Assembly (NCBI GenBank): GCA_900541035.1
Contig: UQIN01000017.1
Location: 1 to 50,431 of the forward strand
Direction of reading: 5' to 3'
Length of the DNA stretch: 50,431 nt
Source of the DNA: an uncultured Collinsella sp.
GTDB lineage: Bacteria; Actinomycetota; Coriobacteriia; Coriobacteriales; Coriobacteriaceae
Shown one piece after another: positions 39,795 to 47,877 of this stretch; the stretch's first letter is position 1; the number at the start of each line of letters is the position of its first letter. Under the pieces are notes generated by a model, which saw nothing but the letters and a program-made list of their open reading frames with translations, was not told the DNA's origin and did no database searches. A program made the position numbers and the translations under genes.

Positions 39795-41015
39795 ATGGAT
39801 GGTGAAGCGTGCGAAGTTGCGCACAAAGTTGAGCAAAAGCGGGCTTCGAGTGGTTACCGCTGGTTAATATTGCTGTTGACGTGTGGTCTCTGTTTTTTGG
39901 GCAACTTCATGCAGTATCAGGTCGCTGCCTATGCTACGGTCATCATGCCTCAGATGAATATCGACCCTGTCGGATTCTCATCTCTCTTTCTGGCGCCAAT
40001 GCTTGCGGCGGTTTTCTTTAGTCTCCCGTTCGGATCACTTGGAGATAGGCTTGGGCCCAAAGTAGTGATACTTGGCGGGTTCTGTGTTTCTTTAGTCGGC
40101 GGCGCTATCAGAATTTTCACCCTATCGAACTATCCTGCTCAACTTGTCTCGATGTTTTGCATCGGCGTGGGGATGGCGGCATTGACTGCCAATAATGCAA
40201 AGACGCTTGGACTTTGGTTTGCAGATAAGACGGATGTTGCGATGGGCATTTACTATGCGGCGACTTGCTTTGGCATTGCGGCGGCGCAAGCGTCATCGGC
40301 GTTTATGTCTTCCGTGCTAATGGGCTATACAGTTGCAGAAGCGTTGTTGGTCGTTCTGACTATCTTCTGGGGTTTATTTGGTAAGAACGCACAGCATGAC
40401 TCACTTATTCCTGATGGCGTTAAGCACGACCAAGCCCTTCTGACTGCTTTTCGTTCGCGTAACGTTTGGCTTTGCGCGATTTGCGCCGCTTTCTCACTTG
40501 CCGCCACGACCGCCTTTTCCGGTGTGCTACCTCAGGCTCTTGAGCTTGTGCGAGGCACCGATGCTTCGACGGCCGGCGAAATGGCGGCGCTGACAACCGC
40601 TGCTGGGATTATCGGCTGCTTGATTGCTCCGATGCTTTACGGTAAATGCCGCCTTGCGCGACCGTATCTTGTGATTGTCGGGCTTCTTGGCTCTATTTCA
40701 ATTGCAGTTGCGTGGTTTGCCTCGGGCTTGAAGTCCATGGGGGTATTGCTTGCAGTGTGCGGCATCGTTACGAGCATGATGGGTCCAGTTGTTCAAGCTC
40801 TGCCAGTTTCATTTGTTGAAATCGGCACTCGTTATGCTGGCAGCGCTGGCGGCATTATGGCCGAAGTTAGCCTTTTGGGCTCTTATATGCTTCCTATTGG
40901 GATTGCGGCTATTTCCGGTTCAGATTACGACAAACAAATGATGCTTATTACTCTGCTTTACGGTCTATCCGTCCTTCCGGTGTTGATCGTTCCCGAGGTC
41001 AAACACTTTAAATAG
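39795..41015 (+). CDS. MFS transporter (second of a related pair)
   Basis: 406 residues, clearly related to the protein before it: GYRWLILLLTCGLCFLGNFM then QYQVAAYATVIM at the start, GSLGDRLGPKVVILGG as motif A, and GTRYAGSAGGIMAEV late in the protein. The ALELVRGTDASTAGEMAALT segment matches ALELVRGVDTATAGSMAAII of its neighbour. The pair thus arose by tandem duplication followed by much divergence. GAGGTTGG precedes ATG 39795, a modest site. Substrate unknown. Confidence 0.86.
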   Translation: MDGEACEVAHKVEQKRASSGYRWLILLLTCGLCFLGNFMQYQVAAYATVIMPQMNIDPVGFSSLFLAPMLAAVFFSLPFGSLGDRLGPKVVILGGFCVSLVGGAIRIFTLSNYPAQLVSMFCIGVGMAALTANNAKTLGLWFADKTDVAMGIYYAATCFGIAAAQASSAFMSSVLMGYTVAEALLVVLTIFWGLFGKNAQHDSLIPDGVKHDQALLTAFRSRNVWLCAICAAFSLAATTAFSGVLPQALELVRGTDASTAGEMAALTTAAGIIGCLIAPMLYGKCRLARPYLVIVGLLGSISIAVAWFASGLKSMGVLLAVCGIVTSMMGPVVQALPVSFVEIGTRYAGSAGGIMAEVSLLGSYMLPIGIAAISGSDYDKQMMLITLLYGLSVLPVLIVPEVKHFK

Positions 41016-41169
41016 GCGCGAGCATATGGATGGATAAAGCCCTCTGGCCATTGCGATTGCCGAGGAATGGATTTCGCTCAATTCGGATCTTTGAAGTGGG
41101 CTAAACTGTCTTGGTGTTTCACTGAACAACGCCACCTTCTGTTGCGTTGTCGTTAGAAAGGAACCAGCC

Positions 41170-41505
41170 ATGTGTGATTGCATCTTCTGTAAAATCGCCA
41201 ACCACGAGATCCCCTCGACCGTTGTCTATGAGGACGATCAGGTCATCGCGTTCGACGACCTCAACCCCCAGGCGCCGGTCCACACGCTCGTAATCCCCAA
41301 GAAGCACTACAGTGACATCGCCGACAACGTGCCGGCCGAGACCATGGGCGCCATGGCTCACGCCATCCAGGAGGTCGCCAAGGCCAAGGGCTTGGAGGAC
41401 GGTTTCCGCGTCATCTCCAACAAGGGCGTCAACGCCGGCCAGACCGTCATGCACTTCCACATGCACGTCCTCGGCGGCAAGAACCTGGGCGAGAACCTCA
41501 TCTGA
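41170..41505 (+). CDS. HIT family protein (Hint-type nucleotide hydrolase)
   Basis: 111 residues. CIFCKIANHEIPSTVVYEDD at the start, FDDLNPQAPVHTLVIPKKHY, and the histidine triad HFHMHVLGGKNLGENL at the C-terminus. Hint proteins hydrolyse nucleoside phosphoramidates; the cell role is housekeeping. AGAAAGGAACC precedes the ATG. Its G+C-rich codon use contrasts with the softer MFS genes on either side. Confidence 0.93.
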   Translation: MCDCIFCKIANHEIPSTVVYEDDQVIAFDDLNPQAPVHTLVIPKKHYSDIADNVPAETMGAMAHAIQEVAKAKGLEDGFRVISNKGVNAGQTVMHFHMHVLGGKNLGENLI

Positions 41506-41546
41506 GGGCGCGTAGCCCGTCGACTTGGCTGCCTTTGGAGTAACCT

Positions 41547-42437
41547 ATGCAGCTTTCTCAACTCGAATACCTTCAAGCGGTAGCGAACCATGGCGGCGTG
41601 CGCAAAGCAGCTCGCGCGGTTCATGTGAGTCCGCAGGCCGTTTCGTCGGCAATCAAAAAGTTGGAATCTGAGTATCAGATTGTTTTGCTCGACCGATCGG
41701 CGGGGGAGGCTGTTTTGTCTCCGGCGGGCAGAGAATTTGCGCGTCGTGCACGCGTGATCCTGGCACAAGTCGACGATCTCAAAAAGTACGCTCAATCGAG
41801 GGGCGACGGCGTCTCGCCCGATGGCCACTTTCGTCTTTACGCCCCCTGCCTTCATGGGCGGGGGCGCCTTTTTGCCGAAAACTGGTATGACTCGTTTGGA
41901 CGCTCGCACCCTCAGATTCATCTTGATGTGTGGCATCAGCCAACGGCTACGTGTTTTGAGTCTCTTTTGCTCGGGATATCGGATGCGGCTATTTCATTCG
42001 AGAAGCCACGGGGCAGCGCCCTTTGTTCGAAATACCTGGGTGAAAAGGAGCTCAAGGTTCTTTCGTGTCCAGCGGGTCATCAATCTGTGGGCGCCATGAC
42101 CATTCGCGAGTTACTGGGCGGCAGGCTCGCTGTTCCCATTAATTTGTCACCCTGTCTCAATGCAATCAATCAATGCCCTGAAGCCCAGCTCGTCAATTTT
42201 CGCTTCCGTGATGTTGAATACGGAAGCAGGGCTCAGACCGAGTTTCTTCAAGCCGGGGGATTGATATTGAGTTTGTCTGGGTCCTCTCTTGCGTCGGATG
42301 GATCAGAAGTGAGTGAGTGCTCCATTGAAGGCTCGCGTGATGTAACCTTGCCTATCTACTTTTGCTATCGGCAAAATTCCTGGACTGATCGACACCAGAC
42401 GGTTTTTCTGCACCTATTGCGTCATCTTGCTTCGTGA
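41547..42437 (+). CDS. LysR family transcriptional regulator
   Basis: 296 residues. The winged HTH occupies residues 1-65: LSQLEYLQAVANHGGVRKAA then RAVHVSPQAVSSAIKKLESE. The co-inducer domain (about 90-290) is divergent (GRLFAENWYDSFGRSHPQIH, EKELKVLSCPAGHQSVG). It lies 41 bases after the HIT gene and 119 bases before an MFS gene on the same strand, so it may control that transporter. No clear T-N11-A site was pinned down; CGTCAA/TTGACG (about 42458-42476) is a small inverted repeat in the gap. Confidence 0.85.
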   Translation: MQLSQLEYLQAVANHGGVRKAARAVHVSPQAVSSAIKKLESEYQIVLLDRSAGEAVLSPAGREFARRARVILAQVDDLKKYAQSRGDGVSPDGHFRLYAPCLHGRGRLFAENWYDSFGRSHPQIHLDVWHQPTATCFESLLLGISDAAISFEKPRGSALCSKYLGEKELKVLSCPAGHQSVGAMTIRELLGGRLAVPINLSPCLNAINQCPEAQLVNFRFRDVEYGSRAQTEFLQAGGLILSLSGSSLASDGSEVSECSIEGSRDVTLPIYFCYRQNSWTDRHQTVFLHLLRHLAS

Positions 42438-42556
42438 GATTAATTGGCTTCGAGACGTCAAGTGATTATTGACGCCTTGTAACACATAGCTGACAGCTTT
42501 GCCCTCATGCTTTTCCAAGAATCCGATTTAGATTGCTGGCTCTTGGAGGGCGGAGC

Positions 42557-43717
42557 ATGAAAAACCGTACGGTTTTGCTTTATATGACATTCGTTTTTCT
42601 GTCGAACTTCAGCACCATCTTGTATTTTCTAACTGTCTACCTTGGGTTCGTCGGGCTTTCGATGGTAGCGATTTCTAGCATGATGATTGCATACCAAGTG
42701 AGCAAGTTCATCCTAGAAGTTCCCACTGGCTATATTGCTGATAGGTTTGGACGAAAGACAAGCGGCCTCGTTGGCATTGTGGGAATGCTTGGGTACTACG
42801 CCGCCCTGCTCATCGTCCGATCTCCTCTGCTTTTAATCGGTGCGTTTGCTCTCAAGGGTTTTGCCGTTGCATGTGTGAGCGGATCCATCGAAGCGATTTA
42901 CATTGACAGCGTCTCTCAGGACCAGCTCGTAAGACTTAATGTCGTTGAGCGACTTGTTTTCTATGCCTCTTATGCCCTCTCCGCTTGCGTGGGCGGTTTC
43001 ATTTCGTCTGTCGGTGCATATCTCATTGGTCTTTCGGCAGATATCATCGCAATGGTGTTGACGTTGGTTGTTGTTGTCTGCATTCCTGAGATGCGAAGAG
43101 GGGGCACTGCGGCGACACCTGAACGTGGAATTAGCCCGAAGATGATCGGTGCCGCTATTGCGTGTAATGGCATTCTTCGTTCGGCGTTCATCATGGACTG
43201 TTCTCAGGCATTTGCTTTTGTCGCCCTGGAAGACTTTTTCTCGCTGCTGCTTGCGGGTCGCGGAATGAATGCCGTCGCTTCGGGCGTGACCATTGCGATC
43301 CAGCTCCTTGCCTCCGCCTCCATAGGGTTTATCGTGCCCAGTGTGATTGCTCGTGTCGACAAGGGCTGTTTTGCGCGTATTTGCGGCATCATTCGCTTAG
43401 CATTGACAGCTTTGTTTTTGATTCCCCTTACTCCGGCTTATTTGCTGCCCGTGTTCTATGTGCTGCAGACGGTTGCGTACTCGTTGTTTGCCCCAATCAA
43501 ATACTCGGTTTTCCAAAATGCTGCCGATTCATCGATGCGCTGTTCGCTGATTTCGGTTCAAAGCCAGATGGAGGCGGTTGGTGCCGTCCTTTTCTATCTG
43601 CTCAACGCTGTGTTGAGTAGCGTTGCGGGCATTCGAGTCGTATTGCTTGTTGCGCTCGGGATTTCTGCCCTGGTGTATATCCCTGCGCTCTTTCGTCTTA
43701 CAAGTCAAAGGCCGTGA
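42557..43717 (+). CDS. MFS transporter (exporter-like)
   Basis: 386 residues. VLLYMTFVFLSNFSTILYFL at the start, then VPTGYIADRFGRKTSGLVGI as motif A, and NVVERLVFYASYALSACVGG in mid-protein, a pattern frequent in drug-exporter-like MFS proteins. Twelve hydrophobic segments fit. I use ATG 42557, with GGAGGGCGGAG upstream; the 42533 in-frame codon lacks a ribosome binding site. Substrate unknown; regulation by the upstream LysR protein is an inference. Confidence 0.85.
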   Translation: MKNRTVLLYMTFVFLSNFSTILYFLTVYLGFVGLSMVAISSMMIAYQVSKFILEVPTGYIADRFGRKTSGLVGIVGMLGYYAALLIVRSPLLLIGAFALKGFAVACVSGSIEAIYIDSVSQDQLVRLNVVERLVFYASYALSACVGGFISSVGAYLIGLSADIIAMVLTLVVVVCIPEMRRGGTAATPERGISPKMIGAAIACNGILRSAFIMDCSQAFAFVALEDFFSLLLAGRGMNAVASGVTIAIQLLASASIGFIVPSVIARVDKGCFARICGIIRLALTALFLIPLTPAYLLPVFYVLQTVAYSLFAPIKYSVFQNAADSSMRCSLISVQSQMEAVGAVLFYLLNAVLSSVAGIRVVLLVALGISALVYIPALFRLTSQRP

Positions 43718-43750
43718 GTATTTGGGCACCGATAACTTATATATCAACGC

Positions 43751-43787
43751 AATAAACCCGAGCGCGAGAGCGTTTGGGTTTATTATT
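43751..43787 (+). terminator. Intrinsic terminator after the MFS gene
   Basis: AATAAACCCGAGCGC, loop GAGA, GCGTTTGGGTTTATT. Outer arms AATAAACCC/GGGTTTATT are perfect; the T run is inside the right arm. Confidence 0.75.
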
Positions 43788-43837
43788 GAAGCGTATGTAA
43801 CCTGGCGGCGCCACACCGCCTGTTAGTAGGGAGACAC

Positions 43838-45016
43838 ATGAACGTTCTGGTCGTCAACGCAGGATCTTCGACCCTTAAGTATCAGGTCATCGATACCAAG
43901 TCCCACAAGGTGTCCGCAAAGGGCTCCTGCGAGCGCGTCTGCTTTACCGGCGGTACCTTCACCCACGCTGCCAACGGCTCCAAGAAGGTGACCGAGAACA
44001 TCGAGTTCCCCGACCACAAGGTCGCCATCGAGGTCGTCCTGAAGGACCTCGAGGCCAACGGCGTCAAGATCGAGGGCATCGGCCACCGTATCGTTCAGGG
44101 CGGTTGGTACTTCGGCGATTCCTCCCTCGTCGACGAGGACGTCCTCGCCAAGATCCGCGAGGTCGCTCCGCTCGCCCCGCTGCACAACAACCCCGAGGCC
44201 AACGTTATCGAGTACTGCCTCGAGCAGTATCCCGACCTGCCCAACGTCACGGTCTATGACACCGCTTTCCACTTCAATATGCCCGAGGTCGCCAAGACCT
44301 ACGCCCTGCCCAAGGACGTCTGCGACAAGCTGCACATCCGTAAGTACGGCGCCCACGGCACCAGCTACCGCTACATCTCCAAGAAGGTCGCCGAGATGAC
44401 CAACGGCGAGGCTCGCAAGGTCGTCGTGTGCCACATCGGTTCCGGCGCTTCCCTGTGCGCCATCGAGGACGGTAAGTGCATGGACACCACCATGGGCTTG
44501 ACGCCGCTCGACGGTGTCATGATGGGCACCCGCTGCGGCTCCATCGACCCTGCTACCGTGTGCTACCTGCAGCGCGAAGGCGGGTTCACCTTCGACGAGG
44601 TCGACGAGATGATGAACAAGAAGTCCGGCCTTTTGGCTGTGACCGGCGGCAAGACCAACGACTGCCGCAACGTTGAGGAGCTCGCCGCTGCCGGCGACCC
44701 CGAGGCCCAGCTCGCCTTCGATATGTTCGTCTACAAGATTGCCGCCAAGGCCGCCGAGATGGCCACTTCCATGTGCGGCATGGACACTCTGGTCTTTACC
44801 GCCGGCATCGGCGAGCACGCTCCGGCTGTCCGCGCCGGCGTGGCCGACCGTCTGGCCTTTATGGGCGTCAAGATGGACCATGCCCGCAACGCCCTGCGCG
44901 GCGACGGCGCTTGGTGCCTGTCCGCCAAGGATTCCAAGGTCAAGATCTTCGTCATCCCCACGGACGAGGAGTTTATGATCGCTTCCGACGTCGAGCGCAT
45001 CGTTAACGGCAAGTAA
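43838..45016 (+). CDS. ackA: Acetate kinase, copy 1
   Basis: 392 residues. Interconverts acetyl phosphate plus ADP with acetate plus ATP. NVLVVNAGSSTLKYQVIDT opens the ASKHA fold; IGHRIVQGGWYFGDSS carries the substrate Arg; TVYDTAFHFNMPE the catalytic Asp; GAHGTSYRYISKK the second phosphate loop; then GSIDPATVCYLQREGG and FTAGIGEHAPAVR. By counting from the Asp148 motif, the His184 of the Methanosarcina enzyme is Tyr here (GTSYRY), unlike copy 2. Both copies have QGGW where HGGE is usual. AGGGAGA precedes the ATG. Confidence 0.92.
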   Translation: MNVLVVNAGSSTLKYQVIDTKSHKVSAKGSCERVCFTGGTFTHAANGSKKVTENIEFPDHKVAIEVVLKDLEANGVKIEGIGHRIVQGGWYFGDSSLVDEDVLAKIREVAPLAPLHNNPEANVIEYCLEQYPDLPNVTVYDTAFHFNMPEVAKTYALPKDVCDKLHIRKYGAHGTSYRYISKKVAEMTNGEARKVVVCHIGSGASLCAIEDGKCMDTTMGLTPLDGVMMGTRCGSIDPATVCYLQREGGFTFDEVDEMMNKKSGLLAVTGGKTNDCRNVEELAAAGDPEAQLAFDMFVYKIAAKAAEMATSMCGMDTLVFTAGIGEHAPAVRAGVADRLAFMGVKMDHARNALRGDGAWCLSAKDSKVKIFVIPTDEEFMIASDVERIVNGK

Positions 45017-45029
45017 TTGATGCAAGGGG

Positions 45030-45067
45030 AGGGGACTGGATGGCCTTGTGCCGTTCAGCCCCCTTTT
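45030..45067 (+). terminator. Terminator between the two acetate kinase genes
   Basis: AGGGGACTG and CAGCCCCCT (one mismatch) around a 17-base loop, then TTTT. The A+T-rich stretch that follows (about 45080-45130) probably contains a separate promoter for copy 2. Confidence 0.65.
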
Positions 45068-45180
45068 ATGCACTTTGAGCGAAGAGTTTAATAGATATTT
45101 ATTGAATTCTGATAACTTCTTATTAAGGATACGGCCGCCTTATGGGTTTGCCGACCGTACTGTAATCACGAAGGAGTCTC

Positions 45181-46359
45181 ATGAACGTACTTGTTGTCAA
45201 CGCCGGCAGCTCGAGCCTTAAATATCAGCTTTTGGACACCGATACCCGCGAGGTTTTCGCCAAGGGTAACTGCGAGCGTATCGGCTCGGAGATGGGTATC
45301 TTTGGCCATTCCGAGAACGGTGGCGTCAAGCAGACCGAGGAGATTCCTTTCCCCGACCACCGCTCGGCTATCGCGCGCGTGCTCGAGGAGCTCGAGAAGA
45401 CCGACTTTACGATCGATGGCATCGGCCACCGTATCGTTCAGGGTGGCTGGTACTTCGATGATTCCGCGGTCGTCGACGATGAGGTCATGGCTAAGATCCT
45501 CGAGGTGGCACCGCTCGCCCCGCTGCACAATTACGGCGAGGCCGCGGCAATCGAATATTGCCGCGAGAAGTATCCGGAGCTGCCCAACGTGGCCGTCTTC
45601 GACACCTCGTTCCACATGACTATGCCCGAGGTCGCCTACACCTACGCCCTGCCCAAGGACGTGTGTGACAAGTATCACGTGCGCAAGTACGGCGCCCACG
45701 GCACAAGCCACCGCTATGAGTGGATGATGGCCAAGGAGATCCTGGGTTCGCGCTGCCACCGTCTGCTTTCGTGTCATCTGGGCAACGGCGCTTCGCTCGC
45801 CGCCATTGAGGACGGCGTCTGCCGCGATACCACGATGGGCCTCACGCCGCTCGACGGCCTGATGATGGGCACCCGTTGTGGTTCCATTGACCCGGCTACC
45901 GTGTGCTACCTGCAGCGCGAGGGCGGCTACAGCTACCAGGAAGTCGATGACATGATGAACAAGCAGTCTGGTCTGCTTGCCATCTCTGGCATCTCCAACG
46001 ATGCCCGTGACATCCGTACGCGCGCCTCCGAGGGCGACGAGCACTGCCTGCTCGCCTTCGATATGTTCGCCTACAAGGCCATGCAGCAGGCCGGCTCCAT
46101 GATCGCTTCCATGGCGGGCGTGGACACCATCACCTTTACCGCCGGCATCGGCGAGAATGACTGGTCGATCCGCAAGGCCTTCTGCGACTGCTTTGAGTGG
46201 CTGGGCGTACGCATCGACAACAACAAGAACCGCGAGGCTGTGGGCAACGGCCCGCAGGTCATCAGTGCCGCCGGTTCCGCCGTCACGGTCATGGTCATCC
46301 CCACCGACGAGGAATACATGATCGCCCACGACGTCGAGCGTCTGACCAAGAACAACTAA
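45181..46359 (+). CDS. ackA: Acetate kinase, copy 2
   Basis: 392 residues, same length as copy 1 and clearly its paralogue: NVLVVNAGSSSLKYQLLDTD, IGHRIVQGGWYFDDSA, VFDTSFHMTMPEVAYTYALP, GSIDPATVCYLQREGGYSYQ, FTAGIGENDWSIR. It keeps the usual GTSHRY motif that copy 1 lacks. GAAGGAGTC precedes the ATG. With pta just beyond on the other strand, this region holds the whole acetyl-CoA-to-acetate route. A tandem duplication with divergence, perhaps for different regulation or acyl specificity, is the likely history. Confidence 0.93.
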   Translation: MNVLVVNAGSSSLKYQLLDTDTREVFAKGNCERIGSEMGIFGHSENGGVKQTEEIPFPDHRSAIARVLEELEKTDFTIDGIGHRIVQGGWYFDDSAVVDDEVMAKILEVAPLAPLHNYGEAAAIEYCREKYPELPNVAVFDTSFHMTMPEVAYTYALPKDVCDKYHVRKYGAHGTSHRYEWMMAKEILGSRCHRLLSCHLGNGASLAAIEDGVCRDTTMGLTPLDGLMMGTRCGSIDPATVCYLQREGGYSYQEVDDMMNKQSGLLAISGISNDARDIRTRASEGDEHCLLAFDMFAYKAMQQAGSMIASMAGVDTITFTAGIGENDWSIRKAFCDCFEWLGVRIDNNKNREAVGNGPQVISAAGSAVTVMVIPTDEEYMIAHDVERLTKNN

Positions 46360-46519
46360 CGCGCGCATTTGCTAGCAGGCGGAAATACCAGTCCCAAAGT
46401 GACCATCGCCAGTAACGCCTGCGCTCCCAGCAACGGCACCCGACCATCCAGATCTTCAGCCTCAGCTCGTAGCCAAGCCGCCGTCCACTCCAGATGCCCA
46501 AATTGCTACGTAGCGGTAG

Positions 46520-46648
46520 AAGGCCGTGCGGGCTAACCCCTGAAAACAATCCGCAGACCAGAAACGCCCCCGTTCGTAGCTCCGAAGGAGCAGAACGGGG
46601 GCGTTTCATTGGTCGAGGACGTTTTCAGGGGTTAGCCCGTACGGCCTT
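46520..46648. repeat. 129-base imperfect palindrome between ackA copy 2 and pta
   Basis: Core GAAACGCCCCCGTTC (46561-46575) with its perfect complement at 46593-46607, around an AGCTCC/GGAGC tip. Outer arms share AAGGCCGT, CGGGCTAACCCCTGAAAAC and ACCA with one mismatch and an unpaired bulge near 46548. The inner part with TTTC could terminate both convergent genes. The rest of the 46360-46664 gap (46360-46519) shows no gene or other feature. Confidence 0.8.
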
Positions 46649-46664
46649 CGGGCGAGTGCGTACG

Positions 46665-47645
46665 CTATTCAGCCATCTGAGCCTGGACGGCGGTGATGGC
46701 CACGACACCCACGATGTCGTCGGCGGAGCAGCCGCGCGACAGGTCGTTGACCGGCTTGGCGATGCCCTGCAGGATGGGGCCGTAAGCGTCGGCGCCGGCG
46801 AAGCGCTGGACCAACTTGTAGCCGATGTTGCCGGCCTCGAGGTCGGGGAACACGAGCACGTTGGCCTTGCCGGCAACGGAGGAGCCGGGGGCCTTGAGCT
46901 GGGCGACGGTCGGGACGATAGCGGCATCGAGCTGCAGGTCGCCGTCGATGGCGAGCTCGGGAGCCTTCTCCTTGCAGAACTTCACGGCCTCCTGGACCTT
47001 CTTGGCGACCTCGCCACCGGCGGAGCCCATGGTGGAGTAGGAAAGCATGGCCACGTGCGGCTCAACATTGCCCATGAAAGTGGACCAAGAGTGAGCGGAG
47101 GCGATGGCGATCTCGGAGAGCTCATCGGAGGACGGGTTGATGTTGAGGCCACAGTCGGCGAAGATCAGCGTGCCGTCGGTGCCGAACTGCGGGGTGTCGG
47201 TGCACATCACGAAGAAGGCCGAGACCAGCTTGGTGCCCGGGGCGGTCTTGAGGATCTGAAGCGCGGGGCGCAGGGTGTCGGCCGTGGAGTGGCAGGCACC
47301 GGAGACCAGGCCGTCGGCGTCGCCCATCTTGACCATCATGGTGCCAAAGTAGGTGGCGTCCATCACCTGGGCGCGAGCCTGCTCGATGGTAACGCCCTTC
47401 TTGGCGCGAAGCTCGGCAAACTTCTGCGCGTACTCCTCGTGCTTCTCGGCGTTGCGCGGGTCGATGACGGTAGCACCGGGAACGTCGATGTCGTCGGGGT
47501 TGCCCAGGATGACGATGTTGGCCAGGCCCTCCTCGATGATTTTGTTTGCCGCGACGATGGTGCGCGGGTCCTCGCCCTCGGGCAGGACGATGGTCTTAAG
47601 GTCGGCCTTGGCGGCAGACTTCATACGGTTTAGGAAATCGCTCAT
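46665..47645 (-). CDS. pta: Phosphate acetyltransferase
   Basis: 326 residues, the short single-domain form. Turns acetyl-CoA and phosphate into acetyl phosphate for acetate kinase. KTIVLPEGEDPRTIVAANKI, then GLVSGACHSTADTLRPALQI, FADCGLNINPSSDELSEIAI and VLVFPDLEAGNIGYKLVQRF are all typical. AAGGAG lies 5-6 bases before ATG 47645. Convergent with the acetate kinases, so separately transcribed. Confidence 0.94.
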   Translation of the reverse strand: MSDFLNRMKSAAKADLKTIVLPEGEDPRTIVAANKIIEEGLANIVILGNPDDIDVPGATVIDPRNAEKHEEYAQKFAELRAKKGVTIEQARAQVMDATYFGTMMVKMGDADGLVSGACHSTADTLRPALQILKTAPGTKLVSAFFVMCTDTPQFGTDGTLIFADCGLNINPSSDELSEIAIASAHSWSTFMGNVEPHVAMLSYSTMGSAGGEVAKKVQEAVKFCKEKAPELAIDGDLQLDAAIVPTVAQLKAPGSSVAGKANVLVFPDLEAGNIGYKLVQRFAGADAYGPILQGIAKPVNDLSRGCSADDIVGVVAITAVQAQMAE

Positions 47646-47697
47646 GTTACTCCTTACAAGCGTTTCGCTAAGCTCCAGGCCCTCGGCTGTACACGAA

Positions 47698-47720
47698 TAA
47701 ACCCGCTGCTAGCGGGTTTA
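47698..47720 (-). promoter_or_regulatory. 10-bp hairpin in the pta leader
   Basis: TAAACCCGCT/AGCGGGTTTA with a 3-base loop, 53 bases before the pta start on the minus strand. Followed there by TTCG, so without a T run; possible leader regulation. Confidence 0.4.
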
Positions 47721-47772
47721 CCTTTCAATTATGTACGCCGCGGTGCTTGAGCTTTCCTTGTGTGGCAAGCTC

Positions 47773-47798
47773 ATTATAGGACGCATTAGCGCTATAAT
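47773..47798. promoter_or_regulatory. Divergent -10 boxes for pta and glf
   Basis: TATAAT on the plus strand at 47793-47798 (toward glf) and TATAAT on the minus strand at 47778-47773 (toward pta). Good -35 boxes were not found for either. Confidence 0.4.
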
Positions 47799-47877
47799 CG
47801 CTCTGATAAATATGTCTCGACGTATGTTCGAGAAAAAGCCCAGTTAAAAAGCGTGTGGCTTTTGACAAGGAGTATCG

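Noticed and set aside
43823..46368. Long antisense frames opposite both acetate kinases
   Set aside because: Mirror images of the paralogous genes; their similarity to each other only reflects the similarity of the sense genes.
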